The translations under genes and the position numbers were made by a program. Under the pieces are notes generated by a model. It saw only the letters and a program-made list of their open reading frames with translations, was not told the origin of the DNA and ran no database searches. DNA of 8,123 nucleotides, taken from contig JAVBOJ010000013.1 in assembly GCA_031550755.1 (NCBI GenBank), forward strand, positions 1-8,123. The letters run 5' to 3'. The DNA is from JAVBOJ01 sp031550755 (GTDB taxonomy: Bacteria > Bacillota > Clostridia > Oscillospirales > UBA929). Positions 1-7,414 of the stretch are shown here, one piece after another. Every line of letters begins with the position of its first letter. Position 1 is the first letter of the stretch.

Positions 1-953
1 ATGATGATCAGTCCCTTGCCCGCCGCCTGAATCCGCTTTAAAATGGGCATAAAATGCGCGGCGGACGGCTGACCGGCCACATGCGTCCATTGGATGGCCC
101 GCAGCTTGGGCAGCGACAAAATATAGGGCAGATGCTTTTCCTGTTCCACACCGTCGAAATGATACACCGGATACTCGACCCAGGTGAGCTGTGCGACGAG
201 CTCGGGCAGCGCGAATCGCTCGTACATGGCGGGGGAGATCATCACCGACAGATCGCACTGCAAATGCTGGATGCGCCCCGGTGCCCACAGATGCATCCAC
301 GCGTGGGTGCCGCCGCCCAGATTGTTTTCCCGCGCGGTTTGATGGAATTTTTCGTTGGAATCAATCCAACCCGCGTTGACAAGCTCCACGGCGCGGGTCA
401 CCTGCTCGGGCTCCTCCAGCATATCCAGCAGCAGCGGCTGAGAGCCGTACAGATGCCCCAAGGCGTCCAGCGTGCCCGTCGAGTCGGGCATGCCCACAAA
501 ATAATCGTCGCCCGCGTGGCGCACAAGATATGCAGCGATGGCCAGATGGCGGCTCAGGACATCCTCGCGGTAACGGATCCCTTCTTCCGCCAGGCTGTCC
601 AGCACGGGGTCAAACCAGATGGTATCCTGCCCGTAGGACGGCTCCGCGCCGAAATAGTTGGCGTGGCCGGACGTGCCGTAATTTTGAAACAGGATGGGCA
701 GCGCGTCCCCGCCCAGATACGTTTGCTCCAGCTTGCCCAGATTCACCCGCCGGATGGTCTCCGGATTGGTCCAATAATCGGCGAGGGCCTGCTTGTCGCC
801 ATGAAAATCAATGTCATTTTTAAAAAAGGAGATGTTGACGCCCGGCGTTTTGGGCGCCACGACCGATATCAGCGCCCGGTCGGCCATTTGGCGTTCCCAA
901 AAGGCCAGCATCCGCTCCTTGACCTGCGCAAAATCTTCCTTGAGTCTCATCAT
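1..953 (-). CDS. Uroporphyrinogen-decarboxylase-like TIM-barrel protein (3' end cut by the window)
   Basis: An open minus-strand frame of 317 codons runs from an ATG at 953 off the left edge; I translated it directly. The protein looks like the UroD/MtaA/CmuA superfamily, especially the diverged clostridial 'UroD-like' proteins. Supporting segments are DTIWFDP (about 110-116), CDLSVMISPAMYERFALPEL (233-252), YHFDG (265-269), and LPKLRAIQWTH (281-291). The start of true UroD (the RPVD and MRQAGRY motifs) is absent, so a heme-biosynthetic role is unlikely. Zinc-dependent corrinoid methyltransferases carry HxC where this protein has H266-F-D268, so normal metal ligation looks altered. The third expected ligand would lie beyond the window. 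The ATG at 953 overlaps the GH2 stop as ATGA. A second ATG at 950 sits 6 nt from GAGGG (957-961), against 3 nt for the first, and may be the true start. The family is likely; the function is unknown. No corrinoid protein gene is visible nearby. Confidence 0.8.
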   Translation of the reverse strand, partial: MMRLKEDFAQVKERMLAFWERQMADRALISVVAPKTPGVNISFFKNDIDFHGDKQALADYWTNPETIRRVNLGKLEQTYLGGDALPILFQNYGTSGHANYFGAEPSYGQDTIWFDPVLDSLAEEGIRYREDVLSRHLAIAAYLVRHAGDDYFVGMPDSTGTLDALGHLYGSQPLLLDMLEEPEQVTRAVELVNAGWIDSNEKFHQTARENNLGGGTHAWMHLWAPGRIQHLQCDLSVMISPAMYERFALPELVAQLTWVEYPVYHFDGVEQEKHLPYILSLPKLRAIQWTHVAGQPSAAHFMPILKRIQAAGKGLII

Positions 954-3634
954 ACGCCCTCGCATCCATCCTGTAAATAGGAGATCGCCCGGGTCAAGAG
1001 CAGGCGCGCCAGCAGATTGCGCCGCACAAACAGCGGCTGCTTGCCCGCGCCGCCCTCCACCCGCAGCGTGGTGGCCAGAAGGGTTCCCTTGCCCAGCGGG
1101 AATTCCGCCAGATAGGCGCTGTCTTCCCATGTGCGGCAGTCGATCCGCCGCAGCAGAGCCGTCCCCGGCATCCCCGCGCGGTCGAGCGCGCGCAGTTCGA
1201 GAGAGGTGTCGGTGGACAGGGAAAACCAGCGCAAATCATCCTGCCACACATCGGGCTGCAATCCGTCCATGAGCGGATGCTCCCGGGTCTCGATCATGCT
1301 CTCGCGCCAGAAGGGGCCGTGCCGGACGGGCAAAACCCCGTCGCCCCGCTGAACAAGAATCGCCTTGCCGCCCGCCTCCACAAAGGCTTTGATCGCCCCG
1401 GTGAGCTGCGACGTGACGACGACATGGGGGGTGGCAACCGGCGCGGTTCCGTCCAGCGGAACAATGTCCATCCCCTGCGCAAGCTCGGCGAATACGCCGG
1501 CGGGATCGTACAGCGCCATCGGCTGAGCGGGTTTCGGGGGCTCCGGATAGGTAAATATCGACCATTCGTTTGTGACGCACTGACCGTCGGCCTCCATCGT
1601 CACCTCCAGCAAATAGCTCACCGGGCGGGTGGCCTGCGGCAGCGGAATGCCCAGATAGCAGAGCTCCGACACGGTGCCCGGAGCAAACGAGCCGGATACG
1701 GGTACACGGCCCTCCAGCACTGGCGTTGTCCCGCCCTCCAGCAGACGCCAGACGACGGTGGGACTGTTCAAGCAATCCGCCCCGTAGTGGGAGAGGACGA
1801 TGTGCAGCGTGTACAGCGACCCGGCGGCGAAGTTGTACCGCTCCTTGTGCAGCACGCGATCCGAGCCCATCCAGACACGGGTCAGATCCCAGCGGGGCAG
1901 CAGGACGGTGTCGCTGTTAAAGGCGCGCAGCGCGGCGGGGTCAAACTTGGGCGCGCCGAAGTCGTCAAACAGGCCGTGCGGCGCAATGGGGACATCCCGC
2001 AGGGAGGTGATGTTATAGCCGGTGATGTGGGCAAAGCAGCGGGTCGCCTCTATGGTGCATTTCCGATGCACCAGGCTGTGATTGAGCGACAGTCGGTGTA
2101 ATCTTTCCCAGTCTTCCCGGAGGTTCGCCTGCGCGAACCGCGCCTCAATTTGATCCAGATAAAAATCGGGCTTTAAATCACTGATCGGATTTTTGCGGCT
2201 GTCCTTCAGCTCCCAGTATACACGCTCGACGCCCAGTCTGGCGCGTATGGGTTGCAGGTCCCGCAACGAGTCGCTGTCGCAAAATTCCCCGAACAGCCAC
2301 GGGCGGCGCTCCCGCCATGAGGGGGTGAAGGTCTCGCACAGCGGCTCGAGGTAATGCAAATCGGCGTAAAAATGATAATCATAAAAGTCGGCGTAATCCA
2401 CCGTCAGCCCCTCGTAGCACTCGCCCGAGCCGGAGTTGTCGCGCACAAGTGCGCCGGTCAGCGTACGCGCCAGATGGTACATCTCCTCCAGCAGACCGCC
2501 GTCCACGCCGCTGTCCAGCTCGCACCCGAGGCTGATGACGGCCAGCGACGCGTATCCGGCCAGCGCACGCAAAATGCGCGGATACTCCCGGCGCATACGG
2601 GGGAGCAGTTCGGGGGTGACGTCGGGCAGCCAGAGCGGCAGCTCCACCCAGCACAACATGCCCATTTCATCGCAAAGCTCCAGATATTCCTCGCGCGGGA
2701 TGATGAGGCAGTGCTTGATCATGTTGAAGCCCATGGCCTTGATTTTGCCGATTTCTGCGCGGATTTGCTCCCGGGACGGGTTGGGGATGACAAGGTCGTC
2801 ATAATACCCCCAATGCAAAATGCCCCGCACATAGACCGGCCGGCCATTTATCAGCAGATCGCGCCCTTGGGCGCGGATGTCCCGGAAGCCCAGCGACCGG
2901 GTGAAGACGCTTTCCTCGCCCCCGGCGCGCACGGTCAGGGTAATCCGGTAGAGCGTGGGCGTTTCCGGCGACCACAGGCGCGGCTCCGCCAGAACCCCGT
3001 CCATCGAGAGAGCAAGGGGGCCGTCCGTGCGGTATTCCGTCTCGTTTTCATAGACCGTTTGATGGTCGGCATCGGTCACACGCAGACAGGCGATGCCCGT
3101 CGTTTCGCCTTCGGCGGCGGGAAGCAAACGGGCCTGCACCGAAAAGGCACCCTCGGCGTTGCCGCGGGCGCTCATATGCTCAATCAAAACCCCCTCGGTC
3201 ACGGTCAGGGACACATCGTCCCACAGACCGCCGAAGGTATGCAGCACATCGGGAATAAAGCCGCTGAGCACTTGGCGGAGAGGATACGCGTCGGTGTCCT
3301 TGTAGCCGGGCTTTACCACCGAGACCGACAGGGTGTTTTCCCCCGCCCGGACGTAGGGGGTAATCTCCAGCACAAAGGCGTCCCACATCCCCTCGTGCGC
3401 CCCGGCGCTGTGACCGTTTATGAGCACCTCGCAGGCATAGCTGACCCCCCCGAAGGCCAGAAATACAGACTGACGGGAGGACGGGGCGGGCAGGAAGATT
3501 GTTTTCTCAAACAACACGGGGCCGGTGATGGTTTTGTCTTCGGTATAGGTGTCCCAACAGCCGGGGACCTGCGCGTCAAAGCCGGCGCCGTCCGGCAGGG
3601 TACAGCGCCAGACGCCGTTCAACGAGAGTTTCAT
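950..3634 (-). CDS. Glycoside hydrolase family 2-type protein with extra C-terminal domain
   Basis: An 894-residue protein with GH2 architecture. An N-terminal jelly-roll sugar-binding domain covers about 1-145 (LNGVWR near the start, then INGHSAG, GGLWDDVSL). An immunoglobulin-like domain covers about 150-255 (ending RSLGFRDI), and a TIM barrel follows from about 260 (LINGRPVYVRG, KAMGFNMIKH, CDEMGMLCWVELPLW). The expected acid/base is E372 in SLGCEL, where the usual GNE reads GCE. The likely nucleophile is E450 in PWLFGEF, 78 residues later, a spacing typical of GH2. Residues from about 700 (HVVVTSQL, AFVEAGGKAILV) resemble the flavodoxin/glutamine-amidotransferase-like fold seen as a trimerisation domain in GH42; this is tentative. 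There is no signal peptide, so it should be cytoplasmic. The start has AGGAG 7 nt upstream, overlapping the TAG of the gene before it. Beta-galactosidase, beta-glucuronidase and beta-mannosidase are all possible; the substrate cannot be read from sequence alone. Confidence 0.88.
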   Translation of the reverse strand: MKLSLNGVWRCTLPDGAGFDAQVPGCWDTYTEDKTITGPVLFEKTIFLPAPSSRQSVFLAFGGVSYACEVLINGHSAGAHEGMWDAFVLEITPYVRAGENTLSVSVVKPGYKDTDAYPLRQVLSGFIPDVLHTFGGLWDDVSLTVTEGVLIEHMSARGNAEGAFSVQARLLPAAEGETTGIACLRVTDADHQTVYENETEYRTDGPLALSMDGVLAEPRLWSPETPTLYRITLTVRAGGEESVFTRSLGFRDIRAQGRDLLINGRPVYVRGILHWGYYDDLVIPNPSREQIRAEIGKIKAMGFNMIKHCLIIPREEYLELCDEMGMLCWVELPLWLPDVTPELLPRMRREYPRILRALAGYASLAVISLGCELDSGVDGGLLEEMYHLARTLTGALVRDNSGSGECYEGLTVDYADFYDYHFYADLHYLEPLCETFTPSWRERRPWLFGEFCDSDSLRDLQPIRARLGVERVYWELKDSRKNPISDLKPDFYLDQIEARFAQANLREDWERLHRLSLNHSLVHRKCTIEATRCFAHITGYNITSLRDVPIAPHGLFDDFGAPKFDPAALRAFNSDTVLLPRWDLTRVWMGSDRVLHKERYNFAAGSLYTLHIVLSHYGADCLNSPTVVWRLLEGGTTPVLEGRVPVSGSFAPGTVSELCYLGIPLPQATRPVSYLLEVTMEADGQCVTNEWSIFTYPEPPKPAQPMALYDPAGVFAELAQGMDIVPLDGTAPVATPHVVVTSQLTGAIKAFVEAGGKAILVQRGDGVLPVRHGPFWRESMIETREHPLMDGLQPDVWQDDLRWFSLSTDTSLELRALDRAGMPGTALLRRIDCRTWEDSAYLAEFPLGKGTLLATTLRVEGGAGKQPLFVRRNLLARLLLTRAISYLQDGCEGV

Positions 3635-3641
3635 GGCACAA

Positions 3642-3647
3642 CTCCTA
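3642..3647 (-). promoter_or_regulatory. Ribosome binding site of the GH2 gene, overlapping the GH172 stop codon
   Basis: The minus strand reads TAGGAG: the TAG stop of the GH172 gene provides the first bases of an AGGAG site 7 nt before the ATG at 3634. It supports that start and coupling of the two hydrolase genes. Confidence 0.75.
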
Positions 3648-4748
3648 TGGCAAATAATCGTCGCAACGGATCATGGGAATATGGGGCTCGGTCTGATACC
3701 AAAAAGCCGTGCTGCACCAGTCGCCGGTAAGCTTGTTGGCATGGCCGTGCTCTATGGTCACCCGAATCGAGGTTTCAAAGGAAATGGGGTCTCTGATGTG
3801 CAGGCGGTACATGCCGTTTTGACCCATGAATTTATGTCCCGCCTTCGCCGCGTCGCCGCTGTAGCAGGTGATGCCGTAATAGGGAGCGGCAAACTCCTGC
3901 GTGGGACAAAAGGCGCAGGAAAAATAATCCTCGGTGCCGGTGCCGTGCAGCGAGGGCGGCCAGGGCTCGCCGTCAATAAAGATCATGTCGTCCCCTTCGC
4001 CGTACCATTCGTTGCATTGCGGTGTCTTGAGCTCGACGCCCACCACGCAGCCGACATAGCGCCCCCGCCCCTTGGCGTCCAGGATCACATAGTTGCCGGC
4101 ACCGGTGACGTTTTTGTGTTGCAGCCACAGCGCGGGCACCCAGGCGGGCTCCTCCGGGACATGGGCTTTTTCCCGGTCGAGCAGTCCGGGCTCCTGCGGA
4201 GCCCAGCCCTGTGTGTCCCGTTCCCGCTGAAACCGCGCGTGAAAATAGCCCGTATCTCCCGCAGGAAGCCGGGGCCATGCTTCATAGTCCACATAAAAAT
4301 AAAAATTGGTGTGGCACTGACAGCGGCTTTCCACCGTAATGCGGGCCGATCGCCCGAACGGCATCGGCCACCAGCAGTTCATCGCCCGCCCGTCCTCGGG
4401 GCCCATGCCAAACGCGGCGCTGGAAAAGTTTTTGCGCCGCCCGAAGGGCATGCCAAAAAAATCGCCGAGCGGGGCTTCCACGCTGGGGCTGTCCTCGTCG
4501 TCCCAATAGACGCGCAGGATCAGCTTGCGCAGCGCCAGCGGCTCCTCCTGCCAATGCTCGTCGCCCGTCCAATGGGTACACCAGATGTGCCGGATGACGC
4601 CGGGGCCTTGCAGCCGGCAAAGCTCCTTGGTCTGCCCGGCGGGCAGATCCATCCAGTCATGGTTGCCGCCGCTTCGGTCATAGCTCGAGACGCGGCGCGG
4701 CTTGCCCTCGGTGAGGGTATACAGACTGTCCAGAGAATATCCGTTCAT
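3645..4748 (-). CDS. DUF2961 / GH172-family glycoside hydrolase
   Basis: A 367-residue protein of the DUF2961 family, now GH172, whose characterised members act on alpha-D-fructofuranosides (difructose dianhydride I) or D-arabinofuranosides. Family landmarks appear in order: SSYDRSGGNHDW (21-32), GPGVIRHIWCTH (48-59), VEAPLGDFFGMPFG (90-103), GEGDDMIFIDGE (250-261), LHGTGTEDYF (267-276), HGHANKLTGDWCSTAFWYQ (334-352). By position and spacing, E251 (GEGDD) and E273 (GTGTED) correspond to the nucleophile and acid/base pair described for the Bifidobacterium enzyme, about 21 residues apart there and 22 here. The length is that of a single-domain family member. No signal peptide is visible, so it should act on imported substrate in the cytoplasm. 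The ATG overlaps the kinase stop codon (ATGA), with GGAAGGGG 7 nt upstream, indicating translational coupling. Family assignment is firm; substrate specificity is inferred from the family only. Confidence 0.92.
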   Translation of the reverse strand: MNGYSLDSLYTLTEGKPRRVSSYDRSGGNHDWMDLPAGQTKELCRLQGPGVIRHIWCTHWTGDEHWQEEPLALRKLILRVYWDDEDSPSVEAPLGDFFGMPFGRRKNFSSAAFGMGPEDGRAMNCWWPMPFGRSARITVESRCQCHTNFYFYVDYEAWPRLPAGDTGYFHARFQRERDTQGWAPQEPGLLDREKAHVPEEPAWVPALWLQHKNVTGAGNYVILDAKGRGRYVGCVVGVELKTPQCNEWYGEGDDMIFIDGEPWPPSLHGTGTEDYFSCAFCPTQEFAAPYYGITCYSGDAAKAGHKFMGQNGMYRLHIRDPISFETSIRVTIEHGHANKLTGDWCSTAFWYQTEPHIPMIRCDDYLP

Positions 4749-5662
4749 ACATTTTCCCCTTCCACCGGCAAAAGCTCCAGCCGGGCGGCGAGAACTTCGT
4801 CACGCAACGGGACGGACACGGCGGCTCCCTTGCGCGATACCGCCAGCGCGGCGGCCACCGAGGCCCGCCGCAACGCCTCGGGGATGTCAATCCCCTCGGC
4901 GCGCGCGGCGAGATAATAGCCGGTGAAGGTATCGCCCGCGGCGGTGGTGTCGGTCACCGGGACGCGGTAGACGCCGTGGCGGGTTCGCGCGCCCCGGCAA
5001 AGACAGAGGGCGCCCCGGCTGCCCAGCGTCAGCACGACCTCGGACGACGGGAAACGGGTCTCCAGCCGGGAAACGAGCTCGGGCAGCGTCCCTGCGCCGC
5101 AGAAGCCCTCGGCCTCAATTTCATTCAACAGGAGCAGGGAAATTTTATCCGATGGGCAGGAGGCAAGTTCCGCCTGAAAGGGGGACGGATTGAGCGCCAG
5201 AATCATGCCGCGCGCATACGCCCGGTCGATGAGCGCGGGCAGCAGATTGATCTCATTTTGCAGCAGCAGCAGATCACCCGGGCCAAACTGGGAAAGCACT
5301 TCCTCCATGTAGGCGTCGTCATTTTTTTGATTGGTTCCGCCGTAGAGAAAAATGCTGTTTTGCCCCTGCGGATCCACCTGAATGACGGCGTGCCCGGTGC
5401 GTTCGGGCAAAACGCGCACAAAACGGGTGTCCACCCCGTACCTGTCGAGGCAGTCGGTGAGCAAAAAACGGCCGTCCTCTCCCACCGAGCCGGCCAAAAA
5501 AACCGCCGCGCCGGCGCGGCTGAGCGCCACGGCCTGATTGAGCCCCTTCCCGCCTGGAAAGACCTCCAGATTGTGGGACGAGAGGGTTTCGCCCACACGG
5601 ACAATATATGGCATCCCATACACATAGTCAATGTTCAAGGAGCCGAACACAAGAATTTTCAT
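4745..5662 (-). CDS. PfkB-family sugar kinase, ribokinase-like
   Basis: A 305-residue kinase that transfers phosphate from ATP to a sugar hydroxyl. It opens with the ribokinase-type strand GSLNIDYV, followed by VGETL and PGGKGLNQA (36-44, PfkB signature 1). N180 and E183 form the NxxE motif that positions magnesium and phosphate. TLGSRGAL (212-219) belongs to the ATP site, and DTTAAGDTF (238-246) is PfkB signature 2 with catalytic base D244. Compared from memory with E. coli RbsK, the ribose contacts D16, G42, K43, N46, E143 and D255 match D12, G38, K39, N42, E137 and D244, favouring ribose or a similar furanose or pentose over fructose-6-phosphate. Length is normal. The start lies 4 nt after the permease stop, with AAGGGA 7 nt upstream. 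It probably phosphorylates a monosaccharide released by the two hydrolases encoded downstream. Ribokinase proper, a fructokinase, or a kinase for another furanose are the alternatives. Confidence 0.9.
   Translation of the reverse strand: MKILVFGSLNIDYVYGMPYIVRVGETLSSHNLEVFPGGKGLNQAVALSRAGAAVFLAGSVGEDGRFLLTDCLDRYGVDTRFVRVLPERTGHAVIQVDPQGQNSIFLYGGTNQKNDDAYMEEVLSQFGPGDLLLLQNEINLLPALIDRAYARGMILALNPSPFQAELASCPSDKISLLLLNEIEAEGFCGAGTLPELVSRLETRFPSSEVVLTLGSRGALCLCRGARTRHGVYRVPVTDTTAAGDTFTGYYLAARAEGIDIPEALRRASVAAALAVSRKGAAVSVPLRDEVLAARLELLPVEGENV
4756..4763 (-). promoter_or_regulatory. Ribosome binding site of the GH172 gene, inside the end of the kinase gene
   Basis: The minus strand reads GGAAGGGG ending 7 nt before the ATG at 4748. 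It lies wholly within the last codons of the kinase gene, and the ATG then overlaps the kinase TGA as ATGA. Site and overlap together indicate coupled translation. Confidence 0.7.
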
Positions 5663-5666
5663 GGTT

Positions 5667-6500
5667 TTATCCCTTGACCGCCGCCGACGCCAGACTGGCC
5701 TGCACCTGCTCCTGCGCGACGGCGTAAATGAGGATGCCCGGCAGTATCAGCAGCGCGAGCGCCGCGAAGGTCTTGGTGTAATCATAGGAAAACTGCGTGT
5801 TGAACAGGGTGGTGATGATGGGCAGCGTTTTGTTTTGCGGCGAGCTTGTCAAAATGGAAGCGTAATAAAATTCGTTCCAGTTGCCCAAAAACATCAGCAC
5901 GCCCGCCGTGGCCAAGCCGTTGCGGGCCAGCGGCATGTGGATAGACCAGAACACCCGGAAAAATTTCGCTCCGTCCACGGTGGCCGCCTCGCTGATCTCC
6001 TTGGGGATCCCCATGAAGGTGCCCTTGAGGATAAACATGGACATGGCCATGCCGGCCGAAAGATACACAAGCACCAGCGCCGCTTTGGTGTCGTACAGAT
6101 TCATCTGGGTAATCAGGGAAAAAATAGGCGAGGTGCGCGCATGCGCGGGGACGAGGAGCGTAATGGTAAACAAGGCAAAAAACAGGTTTTTGCCGGGGAA
6201 GTTGTACTTGGCGATGACGTAGGCCGCCATGGAGTAGATCATCAGGGACAGGGCGGTGGGGACCACCGACACAAAGAGGGAATTCATAAAATACGTGGTA
6301 AAGTTGAACTTCTGGAACAGGTAGATATAGGCGTCAAAATTCAGGCTGCTGGGCATGACAAACGGGCCGGCCAAAATCTCTCCGTTTGTTTTAAACGAGG
6401 AGAGGATGACCCACAGCACGGGAAAGACCGAAATGAGAATGACAAACAGCAGCAGCAGATACACAAGCGTCTTGCCCAGAATCAATTTGGGGATTCTCAT
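5667..6500 (-). CDS. ABC sugar transporter permease, MalG/UgpE type (CUT1)
   Basis: A 277-residue inner-membrane permease of the binding-protein-dependent sugar importer family. About six hydrophobic segments are visible (roughly 11-33, 70-95, 105-126, 136-158, 196-218, 244-262). The cytoplasmic EAA loop that docks the ATPase is at 171-190 (EAATVDGAKFFRVFW, then IHMPLA), with the conserved glycine at 177. The C-terminus ends in the QASLASAAVKG type of tail usual for MalG/UgpE proteins. The start is clear: AAGGAGG lies 8 nt upstream and shares bases with the TAA of the preceding permease gene. It should form a heterodimer with that permease. No ABC ATPase gene lies in the window, so a shared MsmK-type ATPase encoded elsewhere is likely, as is common for CUT1 systems in Bacillota. 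Confidence 0.94.
   Translation of the reverse strand: MRIPKLILGKTLVYLLLLFVILISVFPVLWVILSSFKTNGEILAGPFVMPSSLNFDAYIYLFQKFNFTTYFMNSLFVSVVPTALSLMIYSMAAYVIAKYNFPGKNLFFALFTITLLVPAHARTSPIFSLITQMNLYDTKAALVLVYLSAGMAMSMFILKGTFMGIPKEISEAATVDGAKFFRVFWSIHMPLARNGLATAGVLMFLGNWNEFYYASILTSSPQNKTLPIITTLFNTQFSYDYTKTFAALALLILPGILIYAVAQEQVQASLASAAVKG
5670..5675 (-). promoter_or_regulatory. Ribosome binding site of the sugar kinase, inside the end of the permease gene
   Basis: The minus strand reads AAGGGA ending 7 nt before the ATG at 5662. It lies within the last codons of the MalG-type gene, immediately before its TAA, so kinase translation is probably coupled to permease translation. Confidence 0.65.
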
Positions 6501-6508
6501 AGTTCGTT

Positions 6509-6516
6509 CCTCCTTA
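6509..6516 (-). promoter_or_regulatory. Ribosome binding site of the MalG-type permease, overlapping the upstream stop codon
   Basis: The minus strand reads TAAGGAGG: the TAA stop of the MalF-type gene shares its last two bases with a consensus AAGGAGG site 8 nt before the ATG at 6500. Ribosomes ending the first permease are placed to start the second, suiting a 1:1 heterodimer. Confidence 0.85.
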
Positions 6517-7407
6517 CAGCGCCGAATTGTTCATGCGGAAAGCTTTGTTGACCACGAGCAGCGTCACCAGTCCGATGACAATCATGATGGTGGCCATGGC
6601 GTTGGCGTACCCGGCCTCCCCGTCCAGAATTTTGCGCACCATGAGCACGGGCAGATTCATGGTGGAATTGCCCGGCCCGCCGCCGGTGGTCAGTACGATG
6701 GATTCGTACATGGCGATGCGCGACGTCGCCGAGCAGATGATGCCGGTACCGATGCCGATGCGGCACAGGGGCAGGTCAATGCGCAGAATGGTCTGCATGA
6801 CAGAGGCCCCGTCAATGCGCGCCGCCTCATGCAGATCAACGGGAATGGCCATCAGGTCGCCCTGCACGATTAGGGTGACAACGACGGCAAAAAAGAGCCA
6901 TGTGGCGGTCACCACCCAGAAGGAATAAGGCGTTTTGGCCAGCCACGCCACCTCAAAATCGCCGTTGAAGAGGCGGACAAATTTGTTGACAAATCCCATT
7001 TTGTCATCGAAGAAGAAGCGGAAAATAATCGCCCACGCGGCGATAGAGATGACGTTGGGGATCATAAATACCAACCGGGTGAACTTCCATCCCCGCGGCT
7101 TGCGAAAAAGCACAAACGCCACCAGCGTACCAAAACCCACATGGATCACGACGGCAATCACCGTCCACCACAGCAGGTTTTGCAGGCTGGCGACAAAGGC
7201 GCCCGATTTAAACAGCCGGATATAATTGTCAAAGCCGATATACTCCGGTGTGTTGGTGCCTGACCACTTGGTAAACGAGGTGAAAAACACCTGCAAAATA
7301 GGCCAAAAATAAAACATGAAAAAAACAACCGCGCCGGGGAAAATAAAGCCGTAAATCCACAAATATTGCGTTTTAATGCGTTTTCGATTTGTGTCGAGCC
7401 GATCCAC
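6514..7407 (-). CDS. ABC sugar transporter permease, MalF/UgpA type (CUT1)
   Basis: A 297-residue membrane protein that partners the MalG-type permease. An N-terminal hydrophobic stretch (about 16-43, with IFPGAVVFF and FWPILQVFF) is typical of this family and is followed by SFTKWSG and the FDNYIRLF segment. Further membrane spans lie near 77-101, 111-131, 161-182, 215-235 and 268-287. The EAA loop is at 194-214 (EAARIDGASVMQ, then ILRIDLPL), with the conserved glycine at 200, and TTGGGPGNST (240-249) is also a family landmark. The start codon is GTG at 7407, supported by AAAGGAGG exactly 7 nt upstream; no nearby ATG has a comparable site. The gene is separated from the binding-protein gene by a strong hairpin, which probably lowers its expression relative to the binding protein. 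Confidence 0.94.
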   Translation of the reverse strand: MDRLDTNRKRIKTQYLWIYGFIFPGAVVFFMFYFWPILQVFFTSFTKWSGTNTPEYIGFDNYIRLFKSGAFVASLQNLLWWTVIAVVIHVGFGTLVAFVLFRKPRGWKFTRLVFMIPNVISIAAWAIIFRFFFDDKMGFVNKFVRLFNGDFEVAWLAKTPYSFWVVTATWLFFAVVVTLIVQGDLMAIPVDLHEAARIDGASVMQTILRIDLPLCRIGIGTGIICSATSRIAMYESIVLTTGGGPGNSTMNLPVLMVRKILDGEAGYANAMATIMIVIGLVTLLVVNKAFRMNNSAL

Positions 7408-7414
7408 GGAGAAG

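Noticed and set aside
54..980. Long plus-strand open frame (308 codons) opposite the UroD-like gene
   Set aside because: The translation is low-complexity, rich in Arg, Gln, His and Gly, with no recognisable domain. The minus-strand frame shows clear family motifs. It is an antisense shadow of G+C-rich coding sequence.
1236..1775. Minus-strand frame of 179 codons in a different phase within the GH2 gene
   Set aside because: It is wholly inside the GH2 coding region, with Arg- and Gly-rich nonsense translation and no separate ribosome binding site. The GH2 frame runs through without interruption.
2354..3730. Plus-strand open frame of 458 codons opposite the GH2 gene
   Set aside because: No domain is recognisable and it spans the junction between two well-supported minus-strand genes. 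It is best explained by high G+C and lack of stops in the antisense frame.
3549..4916. Plus-strand open frame of 455 codons opposite the GH172 gene
   Set aside because: It runs across three minus-strand genes with conserved motifs and has no family features of its own. It is a shadow frame.
5322..5328. A-rich run in the kinase mRNA (CAAAAAAA) that could be a frameshift slippery site, and similar T7 runs near 4452-4459 and 5497-5504
   Set aside because: The reading frames continue correctly on both sides with conserved family motifs and no early stop or alternative product. The runs are accounted for by Lys and Phe codons.
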